In this document: in pieces, positions 52,589 to 63,200 of the stretch
How positions within the stretch are numbered: position 1 is the first letter of the stretch
How the letters are laid out: each line of letters begins with the position of its first letter
Origin: Rhizobium sp. ASV20
Lineage (GTDB): Bacteria; Pseudomonadota; Alphaproteobacteria; Rhizobiales; Rhizobiaceae
Direction: 5' to 3'
Length of the DNA: 64,000 nt
NCBI RefSeq assembly: GCF_016429015.1
Contig: NZ_JAELTU010000005.1
Span: 1 to 64,000 of the forward strand
Notes under the pieces: model-generated
The model's input: the letters and a program-made list of their open reading frames with translations, nothing else
Database searches by the model: none
Told to the model about the DNA's origin: nothing
Program-made: the position numbers and the translations under genes

Positions 52589-54469
52589 TTATGCCGTCTT
52601 GCCGCTCGTATGCGGATCGAGATTGAGTAAAGGTGCCTCGGTTTCGGATGGCGTGTGCTTTGCAGCCGAGCGGCGTCGGCCGATATAGGCCTCGATAACA
52701 GCGGGATTCGACTGGATCTCGGCCGGTGTACCGATCGCGATCTGCTGCCCCTTGTTCAGGACCACGACGACATCGCAAAGACGCATGATGAGCTTGAGAT
52801 CGTGCTCGACCACGAGGAGACCGAGGCGGTATTTCGTGCGGATCCGATCCAGCACGGCCATCAATTCCATCGTCTCTGCCGGGTTCATACCGGCAGCAGG
52901 CTCGTCAAGCAGCAAATAACGAGGCTTCAGCGCCAGGGCGCGGGCGATTTCGAGGCGGCGCTGCGCACCATAGGAGAGCGTCCCCGCCAGCTGGTCCGCG
53001 ACGTCGCCGAGGCCGACCTCGAACAGCGCCTCGCTGGCAAGATCGACAGGATCCGCGCCATCGCGAGCTATCGCGCTTGCGGCAACCGTGACGTTTTCCA
53101 GCGCAGTCAGGTTCTTGAAGAGACGGATGTTCTGGAAGGTGCGCGCAAGGCCGGCAATCGGCACACGATGAACCGGCAGCGAAGCGACATCCACGCCGCC
53201 AACAGTCACCCGTCCGGTTGAGGGGGGCACCACGCCCGAGATACTGTTGATCAACGTCGACTTGCCGGCACCGTTCGGGCCGATAAGACCGGTAACGAGG
53301 CCCGGGCGGACTTCGAAATTGGCATCCTCGAGAGCAACGAGCCCGGAAAACCGCTTGCCGACATTTTCAACGCGCAGCACGTCACCTTCCGCTCCAGATG
53401 CTTCCATTGCCGCAGGTTTGGCGGCCGGATGTGCCTTCCCTGCAGCCAGGCGTCTCAGGAACGGCAGCTGCTCGTCGATCTCGCGCACGCCGAGAAGGCC
53501 GTCCTGCAGACGATACATCACAAGCAGGATCGCCAATCCAATGCCGATATCAGTCAGGCCGAAAACGGTCGGCAGCGAAAATAAGCCGAGATCGACGCCG
53601 CCTTCGAGCTTCCTCAGCAGTTCGACGATCACCATGATGACCGCCGTGCCGATGACGGCACCGGAAACGGTGGTGATGCCGCCGAGGATCAGCATCGCGA
53701 GCAGCAGGAAGGTCAGGTTGAAATAAAAGTCCTTCGGTGAAAAAGCGCCGATGAAATGACCGAGCAGAACCCCGGCCGCACCCGACAGAACGGCCCCGAG
53801 AAGCCACGCGAGGAAGCGATGCAGCCGCACATTCACTCCGACAGCAGTCGACGCAATCTCATCCTCGCGCGAAGCGCGTAGTTTCAAGCCTGCGCCTGAA
53901 TCGCGATAGATGCGGGCAATGGCAACGGCAAGGATCGCAAATGGCAAAGCCATCCAGATGGTTACCGCACGCGGTATTCCGAAGAAGGTCTGGCTGCCCC
54001 GGGTGAAGTCGCTCGATGCCACCAGTACGACGTGGACGATCACCAGAAAGCCGAGCGTGCAGATCGAAGCCGAGGATCCGGCAAGCCGCGCGACCGGAAT
54101 ACCGATGGCGACGGCCACCAGCGCTACAACGACGAGGGCGACCAGAAGCGCCGGAATGAAGGGTATGCCCCATCCCGCCAACCATGCCGGCAGATGCGGC
54201 AGGGCCGTCTTTTGTATGATCGGGCTGATGGTCAAGAGCCCCGCGGCGTAGGCCCCGATCGCCATGAAACCGGTGTTGCCGAATGAAATGATGCCGGAAT
54301 TGCCGCTATAGACGGACGTGCCGATGACGGCGACGACATAGATCAGGAACAGCGTCACCAGCCGTTCGCCGCCTCCCGGAAAGAGGCCTGCCGCCACGAG
54401 GGTCGCAATGACCAGGGGGAGCACCGTCGCAACGATCCCGACGACGGTCCCACGCCTTATGCGCACCAT
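52589..54469 (-). CDS. Fused LivM-type permease and LivG-type ATPase
   Basis: 626 residues joining two usual subunits. Residues about 1-330 are a LivM permease (TSVYSGNSGIISFGNTGFMAIGAYAAGLL; LKLRASREDEIASTAVGVNVRLHRFLAWLLGA). An Ala/Pro-rich linker follows (about 345-365), then a LivG ATPase with GLIGPNGAGKSTLINSISG (about 398), ARTFQNIRLFKNLTALENV, LSYGAQRRLEIARALALKP and LLLDEPAAGMNP. The frame is unbroken, so the fusion is real. RBS GGGAGAATTCTG. First gene of the operon, divergent from the RpiR regulator. Confidence 0.93.
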   Translation of the reverse strand: MVRIRRGTVVGIVATVLPLVIATLVAAGLFPGGGERLVTLFLIYVVAVIGTSVYSGNSGIISFGNTGFMAIGAYAAGLLTISPIIQKTALPHLPAWLAGWGIPFIPALLVALVVVALVAVAIGIPVARLAGSSASICTLGFLVIVHVVLVASSDFTRGSQTFFGIPRAVTIWMALPFAILAVAIARIYRDSGAGLKLRASREDEIASTAVGVNVRLHRFLAWLLGAVLSGAAGVLLGHFIGAFSPKDFYFNLTFLLLAMLILGGITTVSGAVIGTAVIMVIVELLRKLEGGVDLGLFSLPTVFGLTDIGIGLAILLVMYRLQDGLLGVREIDEQLPFLRRLAAGKAHPAAKPAAMEASGAEGDVLRVENVGKRFSGLVALEDANFEVRPGLVTGLIGPNGAGKSTLINSISGVVPPSTGRVTVGGVDVASLPVHRVPIAGLARTFQNIRLFKNLTALENVTVAASAIARDGADPVDLASEALFEVGLGDVADQLAGTLSYGAQRRLEIARALALKPRYLLLDEPAAGMNPAETMELMAVLDRIRTKYRLGLLVVEHDLKLIMRLCDVVVVLNKGQQIAIGTPAEIQSNPAVIEAYIGRRRSAAKHTPSETEAPLLNLDPHTSGKTA

Positions 54470-54637
54470 CAGAATTCTCCCGATTTTTCAGGCCCAGGTT
54501 TTTTGGGCCGTTCCCGCAACAAACGTTAATCGAGAAAATCAATATGTCAATCTTGTTTCAATTTCTGTTGACTGATAGCAATTATGTAACAAAATGAAGA
54601 TCAGCGGACCAACGCCGATCGCAGGGGGAGATAGGAA

Positions 54638-55519
54638 GTGACCATTCGAGATCGCCTCACCGAGGGAGGCATCGATTTTACCCGCGCCGAACTCAAGATC
54701 GTGCGGCAGCTGCTATCGAACTATCCGGCAGCGGCCCTCAACACCGTGGCCAATCTCGCTTCGGCAGCCGACGTCAGCAATCCGACGGTCGTGCGCTTTG
54801 CCAACAAGCTGGGCTATGAGGGCTATGCGGAATTCCAGGCCGCCTTGCTGGACGAGGTGCAGGAACGCATGAGTTCGCCGCTGTCCATGCTCGACACTCG
54901 CAAGCCTTCGCTTGAGCAGGAAAATTTCTATCAGTACTTCATGCGCGCCAGCGTTCACGCGCTGGAATCCTCGATGCACATGTTGCCGCCCGACGATTTT
55001 GAGGCAGCAATCGATGCCGCCGCCGATCTCACTCTCAGGGTTCACTGTCTCGGCGGCCGCTTCAGCGGCTTCATGGCTGGACTTCTGTGGGCCCACATGA
55101 AGCAGTTGCGCCCCGACACTCGCTGGATCAATGGCTCACAGGCCGATCAAGTCGACCATCTGGTCGATTTCGGCAAGCGCGACGTCCTCTTCGTTTACGA
55201 CTATCGGCGCTATCAGAACGATACGATCCGTTTTGCCCGCCAAGCGGCAAAGCAGGGTGCGAAGATCGTGCTGTTTACCGATCGGTGGCTGTCGCCCATT
55301 GCGCAGTTCGCCTCCGTCACCCTGACGTCAACCGTCGACACAGTGTCGCCCTACGATACGATGGTTCCGGCCATCGCGCAGACAGAAGCGCTGATCGCCG
55401 GCCTTACGGCGCGGCTCGCAACGCAATCCCGCCAGCGGATCGAACGCATGGAAGAGTTGCGCCGCAGCTACGCCATTACCGAAGACGCCTACACCACAGC
55501 AGTCGGCAGCGGGACGTGA
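54638..55519 (+). CDS. RpiR/MurR family transcriptional regulator with SIS domain
   Basis: 293 residues. N-terminal HTH_6 domain (FTRAELKIVRQLLSNYPAAALNTVANLASAADVSNPTVVRFANKLGYEGYAEFQAAL, about 10-75). C-terminal SIS-like domain (about 120-260) that usually binds a sugar phosphate or related effector. GTG start at 54638 behind GGGGAGATAGGAA. It lies between the divergent Liv operon and the enzymes at 55565-59765 and probably controls both. Confidence 0.9.
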   Translation: MTIRDRLTEGGIDFTRAELKIVRQLLSNYPAAALNTVANLASAADVSNPTVVRFANKLGYEGYAEFQAALLDEVQERMSSPLSMLDTRKPSLEQENFYQYFMRASVHALESSMHMLPPDDFEAAIDAAADLTLRVHCLGGRFSGFMAGLLWAHMKQLRPDTRWINGSQADQVDHLVDFGKRDVLFVYDYRRYQNDTIRFARQAAKQGAKIVLFTDRWLSPIAQFASVTLTSTVDTVSPYDTMVPAIAQTEALIAGLTARLATQSRQRIERMEELRRSYAITEDAYTTAVGSGT

Positions 55520-55564
55520 GATCCCGCGACAACGACAAACCGAAATATCCTCTGGAGGACAGAC

Positions 55565-56227
55565 ATGGCCATGATTGAAATACAGTACGGCAAGGATCTG
55601 CTGCGGCGCGACAGCGCCTACGAACCCGGCATGACCAGCGTGCTCTTTGTCGATATGCAGCGCATCTGGTGCGAGCCGAACCTCGACCCGACCCACCCAC
55701 AGGATGCCGACAGCTACTATCACCGTCGCCTGCGTGATACGGTAATCCCGAACCAGGTTCGCATCCTGAATGCTGCTCGTGCCGCCGGCTGCAACGTGTT
55801 GCACACAATCATCGAGAGCCTGACGCTCGACGGCCGCGACCGGTCGCTGGACCACAAGCTTTCCGACATGCATGTGCCGAAGGGCGCGCCGGAAGGACAG
55901 GTGATCGACGCGCTGAAGCCGATCGACAACGAGATCATCCTGCCGAAGACGTCCTCCGGCGTCTTCAACTCGACCAACATCGATTACGTACTGCGCAATC
56001 TCAATACGCGTTATCTCATCATTGCCGGCGTCGTGACGGATCAGTGCGTCGACATGGCCGTACGCGATGCCGCCGACCGCGGCTATCTGGTAACCGTGGT
56101 CGCGGATGCCTGCGCCACATACAGCCAGGAACGCCATGAAGGGGCTCTTCGCGCCTATTCCGGCTATTGCTGGACCACAAACACCGAAACCGTTGTCGAT
56201 CGACTGAAGGGCCTCGCCGTGGCGTGA
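55565..56227 (+). CDS. Isochorismatase-fold cysteine hydrolase
   Basis: 220 residues. The D-K-C catalytic triad is visible: D30 in VLFVDMQ, K128 in LPKTSSGVF, C161 in VVTDQCVD. Family members hydrolyse C-N bonds of N-carbamoylsarcosine, ureidoacrylate, nicotinamide or similar. RBS TCTGGAGGACAGAC. 45 bp after the RpiR gene and first enzyme of the set. Confidence 0.9.
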   Translation: MAMIEIQYGKDLLRRDSAYEPGMTSVLFVDMQRIWCEPNLDPTHPQDADSYYHRRLRDTVIPNQVRILNAARAAGCNVLHTIIESLTLDGRDRSLDHKLSDMHVPKGAPEGQVIDALKPIDNEIILPKTSSGVFNSTNIDYVLRNLNTRYLIIAGVVTDQCVDMAVRDAADRGYLVTVVADACATYSQERHEGALRAYSGYCWTTNTETVVDRLKGLAVA

Positions 56228-56273
56228 TCTCCGCCGGCGGCTTCTTTTCGCAGACACGAAACAAGGGGAACTC

Positions 56274-57620
56274 ATGAGCGACAACAGCAACGGCAAGGCA
56301 ACCTCCGACCTGATGGAGCTTGCCACCTTCGTCACCACCGATATCGCCGGCATCACCCGAGGCCGCAGCTTTGCTGCCGCCGAGATCGACAGCTACTTGC
56401 GCAAGGGCGTCGGCTGGGTGCCGGCCAACCTGGCACTGACGCCATTCGACCTGATTGCCGATCCCAACCCCTGGGGCTCGTCCGGTGATCTCCGGCTGAT
56501 GGCGGATCCCGACAGCAAAGCGCGCGTCACCTGCCTGCCCGACGTCACACCGCTGCATTTCTATCACTCGGATATCACCAATCTGAAGGGTGAGCCCTGG
56601 GAATGCTGCGTGCGCAGTTTCCTGAAGGCAACGATTTCGGAATTCGAACGCGAGGCCGGGCTCAAGGTTGTCGCCGCGGTCGAACAGGAATTCCAGCTTC
56701 TTGGCGTCGACTGGCCGGCTGCTCCCTCCTTCGGTCTGCGCGCACAGCGCCGCGCCGAGCCCTTCGGTCCACTGCTGATGACGGCGCTGAAGGAAGCCGG
56801 TGCGGAGCCGGAAATGTTCCTGCCGGAATACGGCAAGGATCAATTTGAAATCACCTGCCGCCCCGCGCCTGCTCTTGCGGCCGCCGACCGAGGAGCGACC
56901 ATTCGCGCCGTCACCAAGGAAGTGGCGGCGCTCTTCGGCTGGAACGCCAGCTTCGCGCCGAAGACCGACCCGAACGGCGTCGGCAACGGCGTGCATCTGC
57001 ATGTGAGCTTTACCGATCTTCAGGGTAATCCGGTCACCTTCGACGCATCGCGTCCGGGGCGGCTTTCCAAGATTGCCGGATCGTTCGCGGCCGGTGTCAT
57101 CAAACACCTGCCGGCGCTCGCGGCATTTACCGCGCCCTCGGTGCTCTCCTACATGCGCCTCGTACCGCATCACTGGAGCGCTGCCTTCACCTGCCTCGGC
57201 GAGAAAAACCGCGAGGCCACGCTGCGCATTTGCCCGACGCTGGACCTGCCGGGAAGCGATCCAGCCAAGCAGTTCAACATGGAGTATCGCGCCGCAGACG
57301 CCTGCGCCAGTCCGCACCTGTCGCTGGCCGTCGTCCTCAAGGCCGGCCTCGAAGGCATAAGAGCGGGGCTCGCGCAGCCACCATTGATCAACTCGGACCC
57401 GTCGAATTTTTCGGCGGAAGAACAGGCAGAGCTCGGAGTTCGCCGCCTGCCGTCGAGCCTTTCCGAAGCCCTCGACACGCTGGCTGCCGACGAAACCGTG
57501 ACCGGCTGGTTCTCCAAGGATTTCCTCGATTGCTACTTCGCCATGAAGCGCAAGGAGATCGAGATCGTTGCGGACCTTTCGCCCGAAGCGCTCTGCGCTC
57601 GTTACGCCTCCGTATATTAA
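56274..57620 (+). CDS. Glutamine synthetase-family ligase (gamma-glutamyl-amine ligase-like)
   Basis: 448 residues, GS catalytic fold. Metal-site glutamates are in VVAAVEQEFQLL (about 140), a FLPEYGKDQFEIT segment (about 186), GNGVHLHVSF (about 240, GS histidine region) and the C-terminal MEYRAADACASPHLSLAVVLKAGLEGI. It lacks the adenylylation-loop tyrosine context of housekeeping GlnA, so it resembles PuuA/GlnT-type ligases that join glutamate to an amine at the cost of ATP. RBS AAGGGGAACTC. The amine substrate is unknown. Confidence 0.88.
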   Translation: MSDNSNGKATSDLMELATFVTTDIAGITRGRSFAAAEIDSYLRKGVGWVPANLALTPFDLIADPNPWGSSGDLRLMADPDSKARVTCLPDVTPLHFYHSDITNLKGEPWECCVRSFLKATISEFEREAGLKVVAAVEQEFQLLGVDWPAAPSFGLRAQRRAEPFGPLLMTALKEAGAEPEMFLPEYGKDQFEITCRPAPALAAADRGATIRAVTKEVAALFGWNASFAPKTDPNGVGNGVHLHVSFTDLQGNPVTFDASRPGRLSKIAGSFAAGVIKHLPALAAFTAPSVLSYMRLVPHHWSAAFTCLGEKNREATLRICPTLDLPGSDPAKQFNMEYRAADACASPHLSLAVVLKAGLEGIRAGLAQPPLINSDPSNFSAEEQAELGVRRLPSSLSEALDTLAADETVTGWFSKDFLDCYFAMKRKEIEIVADLSPEALCARYASVY

Positions 57621-57630
57621 TGGATGGATC

Positions 57631-58452
57631 ATGACTTCGACGACGGCCATCAAACGCCCGGAAAACCGGTGGCGACACGACCCGCAGCTGCCACTGCTGG
57701 CGATCGACGAACCGCCGCCTTATGCGGTCGTCAACCCTGACGGCAGCTCACCCTACGTGCTTTTGTGCGAACACGCATCAAACCGCATCCCCCGGGCGCT
57801 CGGCGATCTGGGGCTGCCGGAAGCCGAACGCCAACGCCACATTGCCTGGGACATCGGCGTCTCGGCTCTTGCTCAATATCTGAGCCAGACGCTCGACGCG
57901 CCCTTGTTCATGGCCAATTATTCGCGCCTTGTGATCGACTGCAATCGGCCTTTGGGTGCGCCGACCGCCATCCCGGAGGTCAGCGAAACCACCACGGTGC
58001 CGGGCAACCTCGATCTCAGCGACGCCGAAAAGGCAACTCGCGTCAATAGCTTGTTCAAGCCATTCGCCAATGCCGTTTCGAGGCGGCTCGATCTGAGGCA
58101 GGCTGAGGGAAAGCGGACACTGATCGTCGGCATCCACAGCTTCACGCCGATTTTCTTCGGCAACCGACGTCCCTGGCAGGCAGGCATCCTCTATCGGGAT
58201 GCCGAGGCCTTCGCCAGATCGCTGATCCGCTCGCTGAGCGCCGATCCCGATCTCACCGTCGGCGACAACCAGCCCTACAATATTCATCCGGACGAAGACT
58301 ACACGGTGCCGGTGCATGCCGATGGGCGGGGGCTCCCCGGCGCCCTGATTGAAGTGCGCCACGACCTGATCGACACGCTCGCCGGTGTAAACCATTGGGG
58401 AGCCTGCCTCACCTGCTGCCTCGAAACCGCGCTGGAGGAATGCCCGGAATGA
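57631..58452 (+). CDS. N-formylglutamate amidohydrolase family protein
   Basis: 273 residues. Signature pieces: YVLLCEHASNRIPRALGDLGLPEAERQRHIAWDIGV, the family-typical LFMANYSRLVIDCNRPL, and GIHSFTP. Members release glutamate or related acids from N-acylated amides through a metal-activated water. Its stop overlaps the aminotransferase ATG by 4 bp, so the two are translationally coupled. It could undo a gamma-glutamyl or N-acyl protecting group after oxidation (inference). Confidence 0.88.
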   Translation: MTSTTAIKRPENRWRHDPQLPLLAIDEPPPYAVVNPDGSSPYVLLCEHASNRIPRALGDLGLPEAERQRHIAWDIGVSALAQYLSQTLDAPLFMANYSRLVIDCNRPLGAPTAIPEVSETTTVPGNLDLSDAEKATRVNSLFKPFANAVSRRLDLRQAEGKRTLIVGIHSFTPIFFGNRRPWQAGILYRDAEAFARSLIRSLSADPDLTVGDNQPYNIHPDEDYTVPVHADGRGLPGALIEVRHDLIDTLAGVNHWGACLTCCLETALEECPE

Positions 58453-59765
58453 CGGAAGCGCTCTACGACCGCGATGGCAAGGCCATCGGCTCCTTGCAAA
58501 AGCTGCGATTTTTTCCTCTCGCGATCACCGGAGGCAAAGGCGCGACCCTGATCGAGGAAGGCGGCCGTGAGCTCATAGATTTTTCCGGAGCATGGGGCGC
58601 GGCAAGCCTCGGCTACGGTCACCCCGCGATTGTCGAAGCAGTCTCGCGCGCGGTTGCCAATCCGGCAGGCGCAAGCATTCTGTCAGCCTCGAACGAGCCG
58701 GCCGTGGCGCTGGCCGAAAAGCTGCTGGCGTCGTTTCCTGGCGAGGACACCCACAAGGTCTGGTTCGGCCATTCCGGTTCAGACGCCAACGAAGCGGTCT
58801 CTCGAGCCGTGATGGAGGCGACCGGCCGCACCGGCCTCGTCTCCTTCAGCGGCGCCTATCACGGCTGTACCATCGGTTCGATGGCATTTTCCGGCCATAC
58901 CGTGCAGGCGGGAGCTGCAAAGGCAGACGGTTTGCTGCAGCTTCCTTACCCCGATCCCTATCGGCCCTACCGCGACGACCCGAGCGGAGACGCTGTTCTC
59001 GAGCTTTTCCAAGCGAAGCTGCAGGAGGCCGCGCCCAAATCCTTTGCCGCAGCCTTCATCGAGCCGATCCTGTCGGATGGCGGCGTGATCGTGCCACCCG
59101 AAGGCTTCCTCCGGAAGTTTGCCGCTCTATGCCGGGAACACGACATCCTCACCGTCTGCGACGAGGTAAAGGTCGGCCTTGGTCGCAGCGGAAAACTGCA
59201 TTGCTTCGAGCAGGAGGGGTTCGTCCCGGACATTCTGGTCCTTGGGAAGGGGCTGGGTGGCGGTCTGCCGCTATCGGCGGTCATCGCACCAGCCAGGATC
59301 CTTGACTGTGCAAGTGCCTTTGCCATGCAGACGTTGCACGGGAATCCCGTTTGTGCAGCCGCAGGCCTCGCCGTCCTCGACACGATTGAAAAAGAGAACC
59401 TTCCTGATGCCGCCAGACAGAAGGGGCAAACGCTACGCCGCGAATTGCTGCGGCTCGCCGACAAGCACGCCCTCATCGGCGATGTGCGCGGCCGGGGGCT
59501 CGCTTGCGGCGTCGAGCTCATTGAAGAGAGCGGCAACCGTATTCCGGCCAAACGCGAAACAGCAAAGCTCATCTATCGCGCCTACGAGCTCGGGCTCGTA
59601 CTCTACTACGTCGGCATGAGCGGCAATGTTCTCGAGATCACGCCACCACTGACGATTACCGAAGACGAAATCAACCGGGCGATCAATATCCTCGACCAGG
59701 CTTTCACCGATATCTCCAACGGCCTCGTCCCGGATTCGATCATCGAAGGCTTTGCCGCCTGGTAG
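58449..59765 (+). CDS. Class III aminotransferase, PLP-dependent
   Basis: 438 residues. PLP-site D238 in ILTVCDEVKVGLGRSG and Schiff-base lysine K267 in LVLGKGLGGGLPLSA. Also VWFGHSGSDANEAVSRAV and HGNPVCAAAGLAVL. It would transaminate an omega-amino compound or a glutamyl derivative. Clearly different from the 455-residue enzyme at 11693 (no HVWHP block). ATG 58449 overlaps the previous stop. Confidence 0.9.
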   Translation: MTEALYDRDGKAIGSLQKLRFFPLAITGGKGATLIEEGGRELIDFSGAWGAASLGYGHPAIVEAVSRAVANPAGASILSASNEPAVALAEKLLASFPGEDTHKVWFGHSGSDANEAVSRAVMEATGRTGLVSFSGAYHGCTIGSMAFSGHTVQAGAAKADGLLQLPYPDPYRPYRDDPSGDAVLELFQAKLQEAAPKSFAAAFIEPILSDGGVIVPPEGFLRKFAALCREHDILTVCDEVKVGLGRSGKLHCFEQEGFVPDILVLGKGLGGGLPLSAVIAPARILDCASAFAMQTLHGNPVCAAAGLAVLDTIEKENLPDAARQKGQTLRRELLRLADKHALIGDVRGRGLACGVELIEESGNRIPAKRETAKLIYRAYELGLVLYYVGMSGNVLEITPPLTITEDEINRAINILDQAFTDISNGLVPDSIIEGFAAW

Positions 59766-60206
59766 GCGCCGCTCCAGATGGAGCCTTGAAACCCCAAACA
59801 TTTTTTGCCGCGCTTGCCGGAAAGATGACCGAATTCGCGTTTGGCTTGACGATGGGCTGAAAACGCCAGATTGTGTCAGGTGCCCGCACAATCCCAACCT
59901 GAGTTAGGTTGCGGTGGGGAAATTGCTGGGGCGGGCACACGGATACTGGAACCTGAACGAGGAGCGACATGGTCCTCAGCGGTAGACTGATACCCATGCG
60001 ATGGCCGCCAAATGCTGGTTCTACGCGCCTGCGCGAAGCGTTCGCGCCACTACGCGGCACAAAAGGTTACTTTTTTTTAATCTGCCGCAAAATCCACTTT
60101 CCTTTTGCCTGGGTAGCTCGTAAGCCGCCTGCGCTGCAGCTGCCGTTGGCGCCGCCGGACACGGCAAGCAGACGCAATTTTGGAAATCAATGAATCAGGG
60201 ACCGAA
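59766..60206. other. Intergenic region before the NRPS gene
   Basis: 441 bp. A small hairpin GCTCC(AGAT)GGAGC at 59771-59784 follows the aminotransferase, and an inverted repeat CAACCT(5 nt)AGGTTG at 59895-59911 may be an operator. Short frames lack RBSs. A promoter for the NRPS is expected here but none is clear. Confidence 0.4.
59895..59911. promoter_or_regulatory. Inverted repeat upstream of the NRPS gene
   Basis: CAACCT-GAGTT-AGGTTG, a 6-bp perfect inverted repeat about 300 bp before the NRPS start. Operator role is conjecture. Confidence 0.3.
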
Positions 60207-63200
60207 ATGCACGGCCAGGCTCAGGACGTTATTGAAATAGTCGGGAAAGGCCGCGCGCCGCAGATCCTGCGCGGCCCTGATTCAATCCTTAAAGGCCGAC
60301 CTGACGAGCGGCTTTCCCGCGTCTTCGAAATGCTCGTCGATGTCCATGGCCCCTCTCCCGCCGTCATCGACAATGGCCGCATCTGGACTTATCGGGAGAT
60401 GGACGCTCAAGCCAACCGTTTCGCTCGACTGATCATCGAGCGCGGCGTCAAGCCGGGCGACCGGGTGGCGCTGCTTCTCGATCGTTCCGCCGAGACCTAT
60501 ATTACCATCCTGGCCGTGATGAAGGCCGGCGCCGCCTTCGTACCGCTTGCGCCCGCCTTTCCGGAAGAGCGCATGGCGCTGATCGTCGAGGATGCCGGTG
60601 TCAGCCTCGTCATCACCGTTCCCGACTATGCGACGCGCGCGGCGGGACTTTCCGTGCCTCACGTCGTTATCGACGGGAACTATTCCGAGATCGCCGGCTA
60701 TGCGGACACGCCGCCGGACGTGGCAGCGACGGACGACGAAACCTGCTATATCCTTTACACCTCCGGTACGACCGGCCGGCCAAAGGGTGTTGCCGTACGC
60801 CACCAGAGCATCTGCAATTTTGTGCGCATCGCCGCAGAGGCCTACGGCTACCGTCCGGGTGACCGTGTCTATCAGGGCATGACCATCGCCTTCGACTTCT
60901 CGACCGAGGAGATATGGGTGCCATTCGCCGCGGGCGCCACGGTGGTCCCGGCGCCTGGGCGCATGACCCTGGTTGGCGAAGAGCTGGGGGATTTCCTGCG
61001 CGCGAACGCCATCACCTGCATGGCCTGTTCGCCGACGCTGCTGTCTTCGATCGAAAGCGACGTGCCGACGCTCCGCGCCATCCTGGTCGGCGGCGAGGCC
61101 TGTCCGCACAATCTCGTGACGCGCTGGTCGAAGGATGGACGCCAAATCCTCAACACCTACGGTCCGACGGAAGCAACCGTTACCGCGACCATGGGATATC
61201 TGACGCCGGAGCGCCCGGTGACCATCGGCGCGCCGCTGCCGACCTACTCCATCGTCATTCTCGACGCGCAGTCGCCAAAGCTTTCCGAGCCTGGTGAGCT
61301 CGGCGAAATCGGCATCGCCGGCATCGGCCTTGCCGTCGGCTATCTCAACCGCCCCGATCTGACCGAACAGAAATTCATCCCGGATTTCGTCGGCCTGCCC
61401 AACAATCCCTCGCAGCGGATTTACCGCACCGGCGATCTCGGCCGCATCAATAGCGACGGGGAGATCGAATATCACGGTCGCATCGACACGCAGGTCAAAA
61501 TCCGCGGCTACCGCATCGAGCTCGGCGAGATCGAGGCGGTTCTCCTCGACCAGCCCGGCATAGCCCAGGCTGCAGTCACCACCTGGGAGATCGAGCCCGG
61601 CCGCGTCGAACTCGTCGGCTATTATGCGTTGAAGATCGGCGTCGATGCCATTGCCCGTGGCGATCTTGCCAGGGAACTGCGCCGCCGCCTGCCCGACTAT
61701 ATGGTGCCTTCGTTCCTGGAAGAGTTGCCGGCGCTGCCGATGACGGTTTCCGACAAGGTGGACACACGCAAGCTTCCCAAGCCGGCCAGCCTCAGGCTCG
61801 GCACGGAACGCAAGGAAATTCTGCCGTCAACCGACGACCAGCGTTTCATGACGGACGCATTGCGAGAAGTTCTGAAAATAGACGACATCTATGTCGAGGA
61901 TCATTTCTTCGACGATCTCGGTGCCAATTCGCTGCTGATGGCCCGCTTCTGCGCCAAGCTGCGCACGCGCAAGGAGTGGGCGACCACCTCGATGCGCGAC
62001 ATCTACATGCATCCGACCGTCGCCGCCCTCGCGCAGCATCTGCATGGACCCGAGGAAGAAGTGGCAGCTGTCGAAGAGACATGCCTGACGCATCGCGCCT
62101 CGAATTTCGCTTATTGGACCTGTGGGGTAGGGCAACTCGCCTTCTATGGCCTCTACAGCTATTTCAGCCTTTGGCTGCTGAATTACGGCCTCAACTGGGT
62201 CTACGACATGCTCGATGACCCGGTGCAGCTCTATCTGCGTTGCGCGATCCTGTCGGCTGGCGTCTTCTTCGGCATGTCGGGCTTTGCCGTGCTCATGAAG
62301 TGGCTGCTGATCGGCCGCTGGAAGGCGGAGAGCTTCCCGATCTGGGGCCTGCGCTACTATCGCTTCTGGGTGGTGCAGACGCTCATCCGCACGGCGCCGG
62401 TCGTGTTGTTCCGCGGCAGCCCGCTCTACAGCCTTTATCTGCGCATGCTCGGCGCGCGGCTCGGACGCAATACCACCATCGAATGCCGCACGATTCCTGT
62501 GTGCACCGACCTGATCTCCGTCGGCGAGAATTCGATCCTGCGCAAGGAATCGACGCTTCTCGGCTACCGCGCCCAAGCCGGCTATATCCACACCGGTCGG
62601 ATCGCCATTGGCCGCGACGCCTTCGTCGGTCTCGGTTGCGTCATCGATATCGACACCTCCATCGGCGACCGCGCCCAGCTCGGCCACGCTTCGTCGCTGC
62701 GGCGCGGCCAGCATATTCCTGACGACGACCATTGGCACGGTTCGCCCGCGGTCTCGACCTCGGCGGACTATTGCAAGGTTCATGGCGTGACGCTTTCGAG
62801 AACGCGTCGCATCCTCTACGACACGGTGCAGCTCGTTACCATGTTCGCGCTGGTCACGCCCTTTCCGCTGTTGTTCCAGACCTATTGGCAGAATGTCAGC
62901 GACGACTACCAGGAAACGATCGGTATCGTCGCCATCGGCACGACCATCACGCTCTTCGGCGCGATCGCGCTGGCAATTCTGGCCGCTTTGGCGGTGCCGC
63001 GCCTGTTCAGCCTCGTTCTCAAGCCCGGCCGCACCTACAGGCTCTACGGCTTCCATTTCTGGCTGCAGTCGATCGTCGAGGTGTGCACCAACATACGCCT
63101 CGTCAACCTGCTGTTCGGCGACAGTTCGGCCGTCGTACATTACATCCGGGCGCTCGGCTGGAATCTCAACGAAGTCGTGCAGACCGGCTCGAACTTCGGC

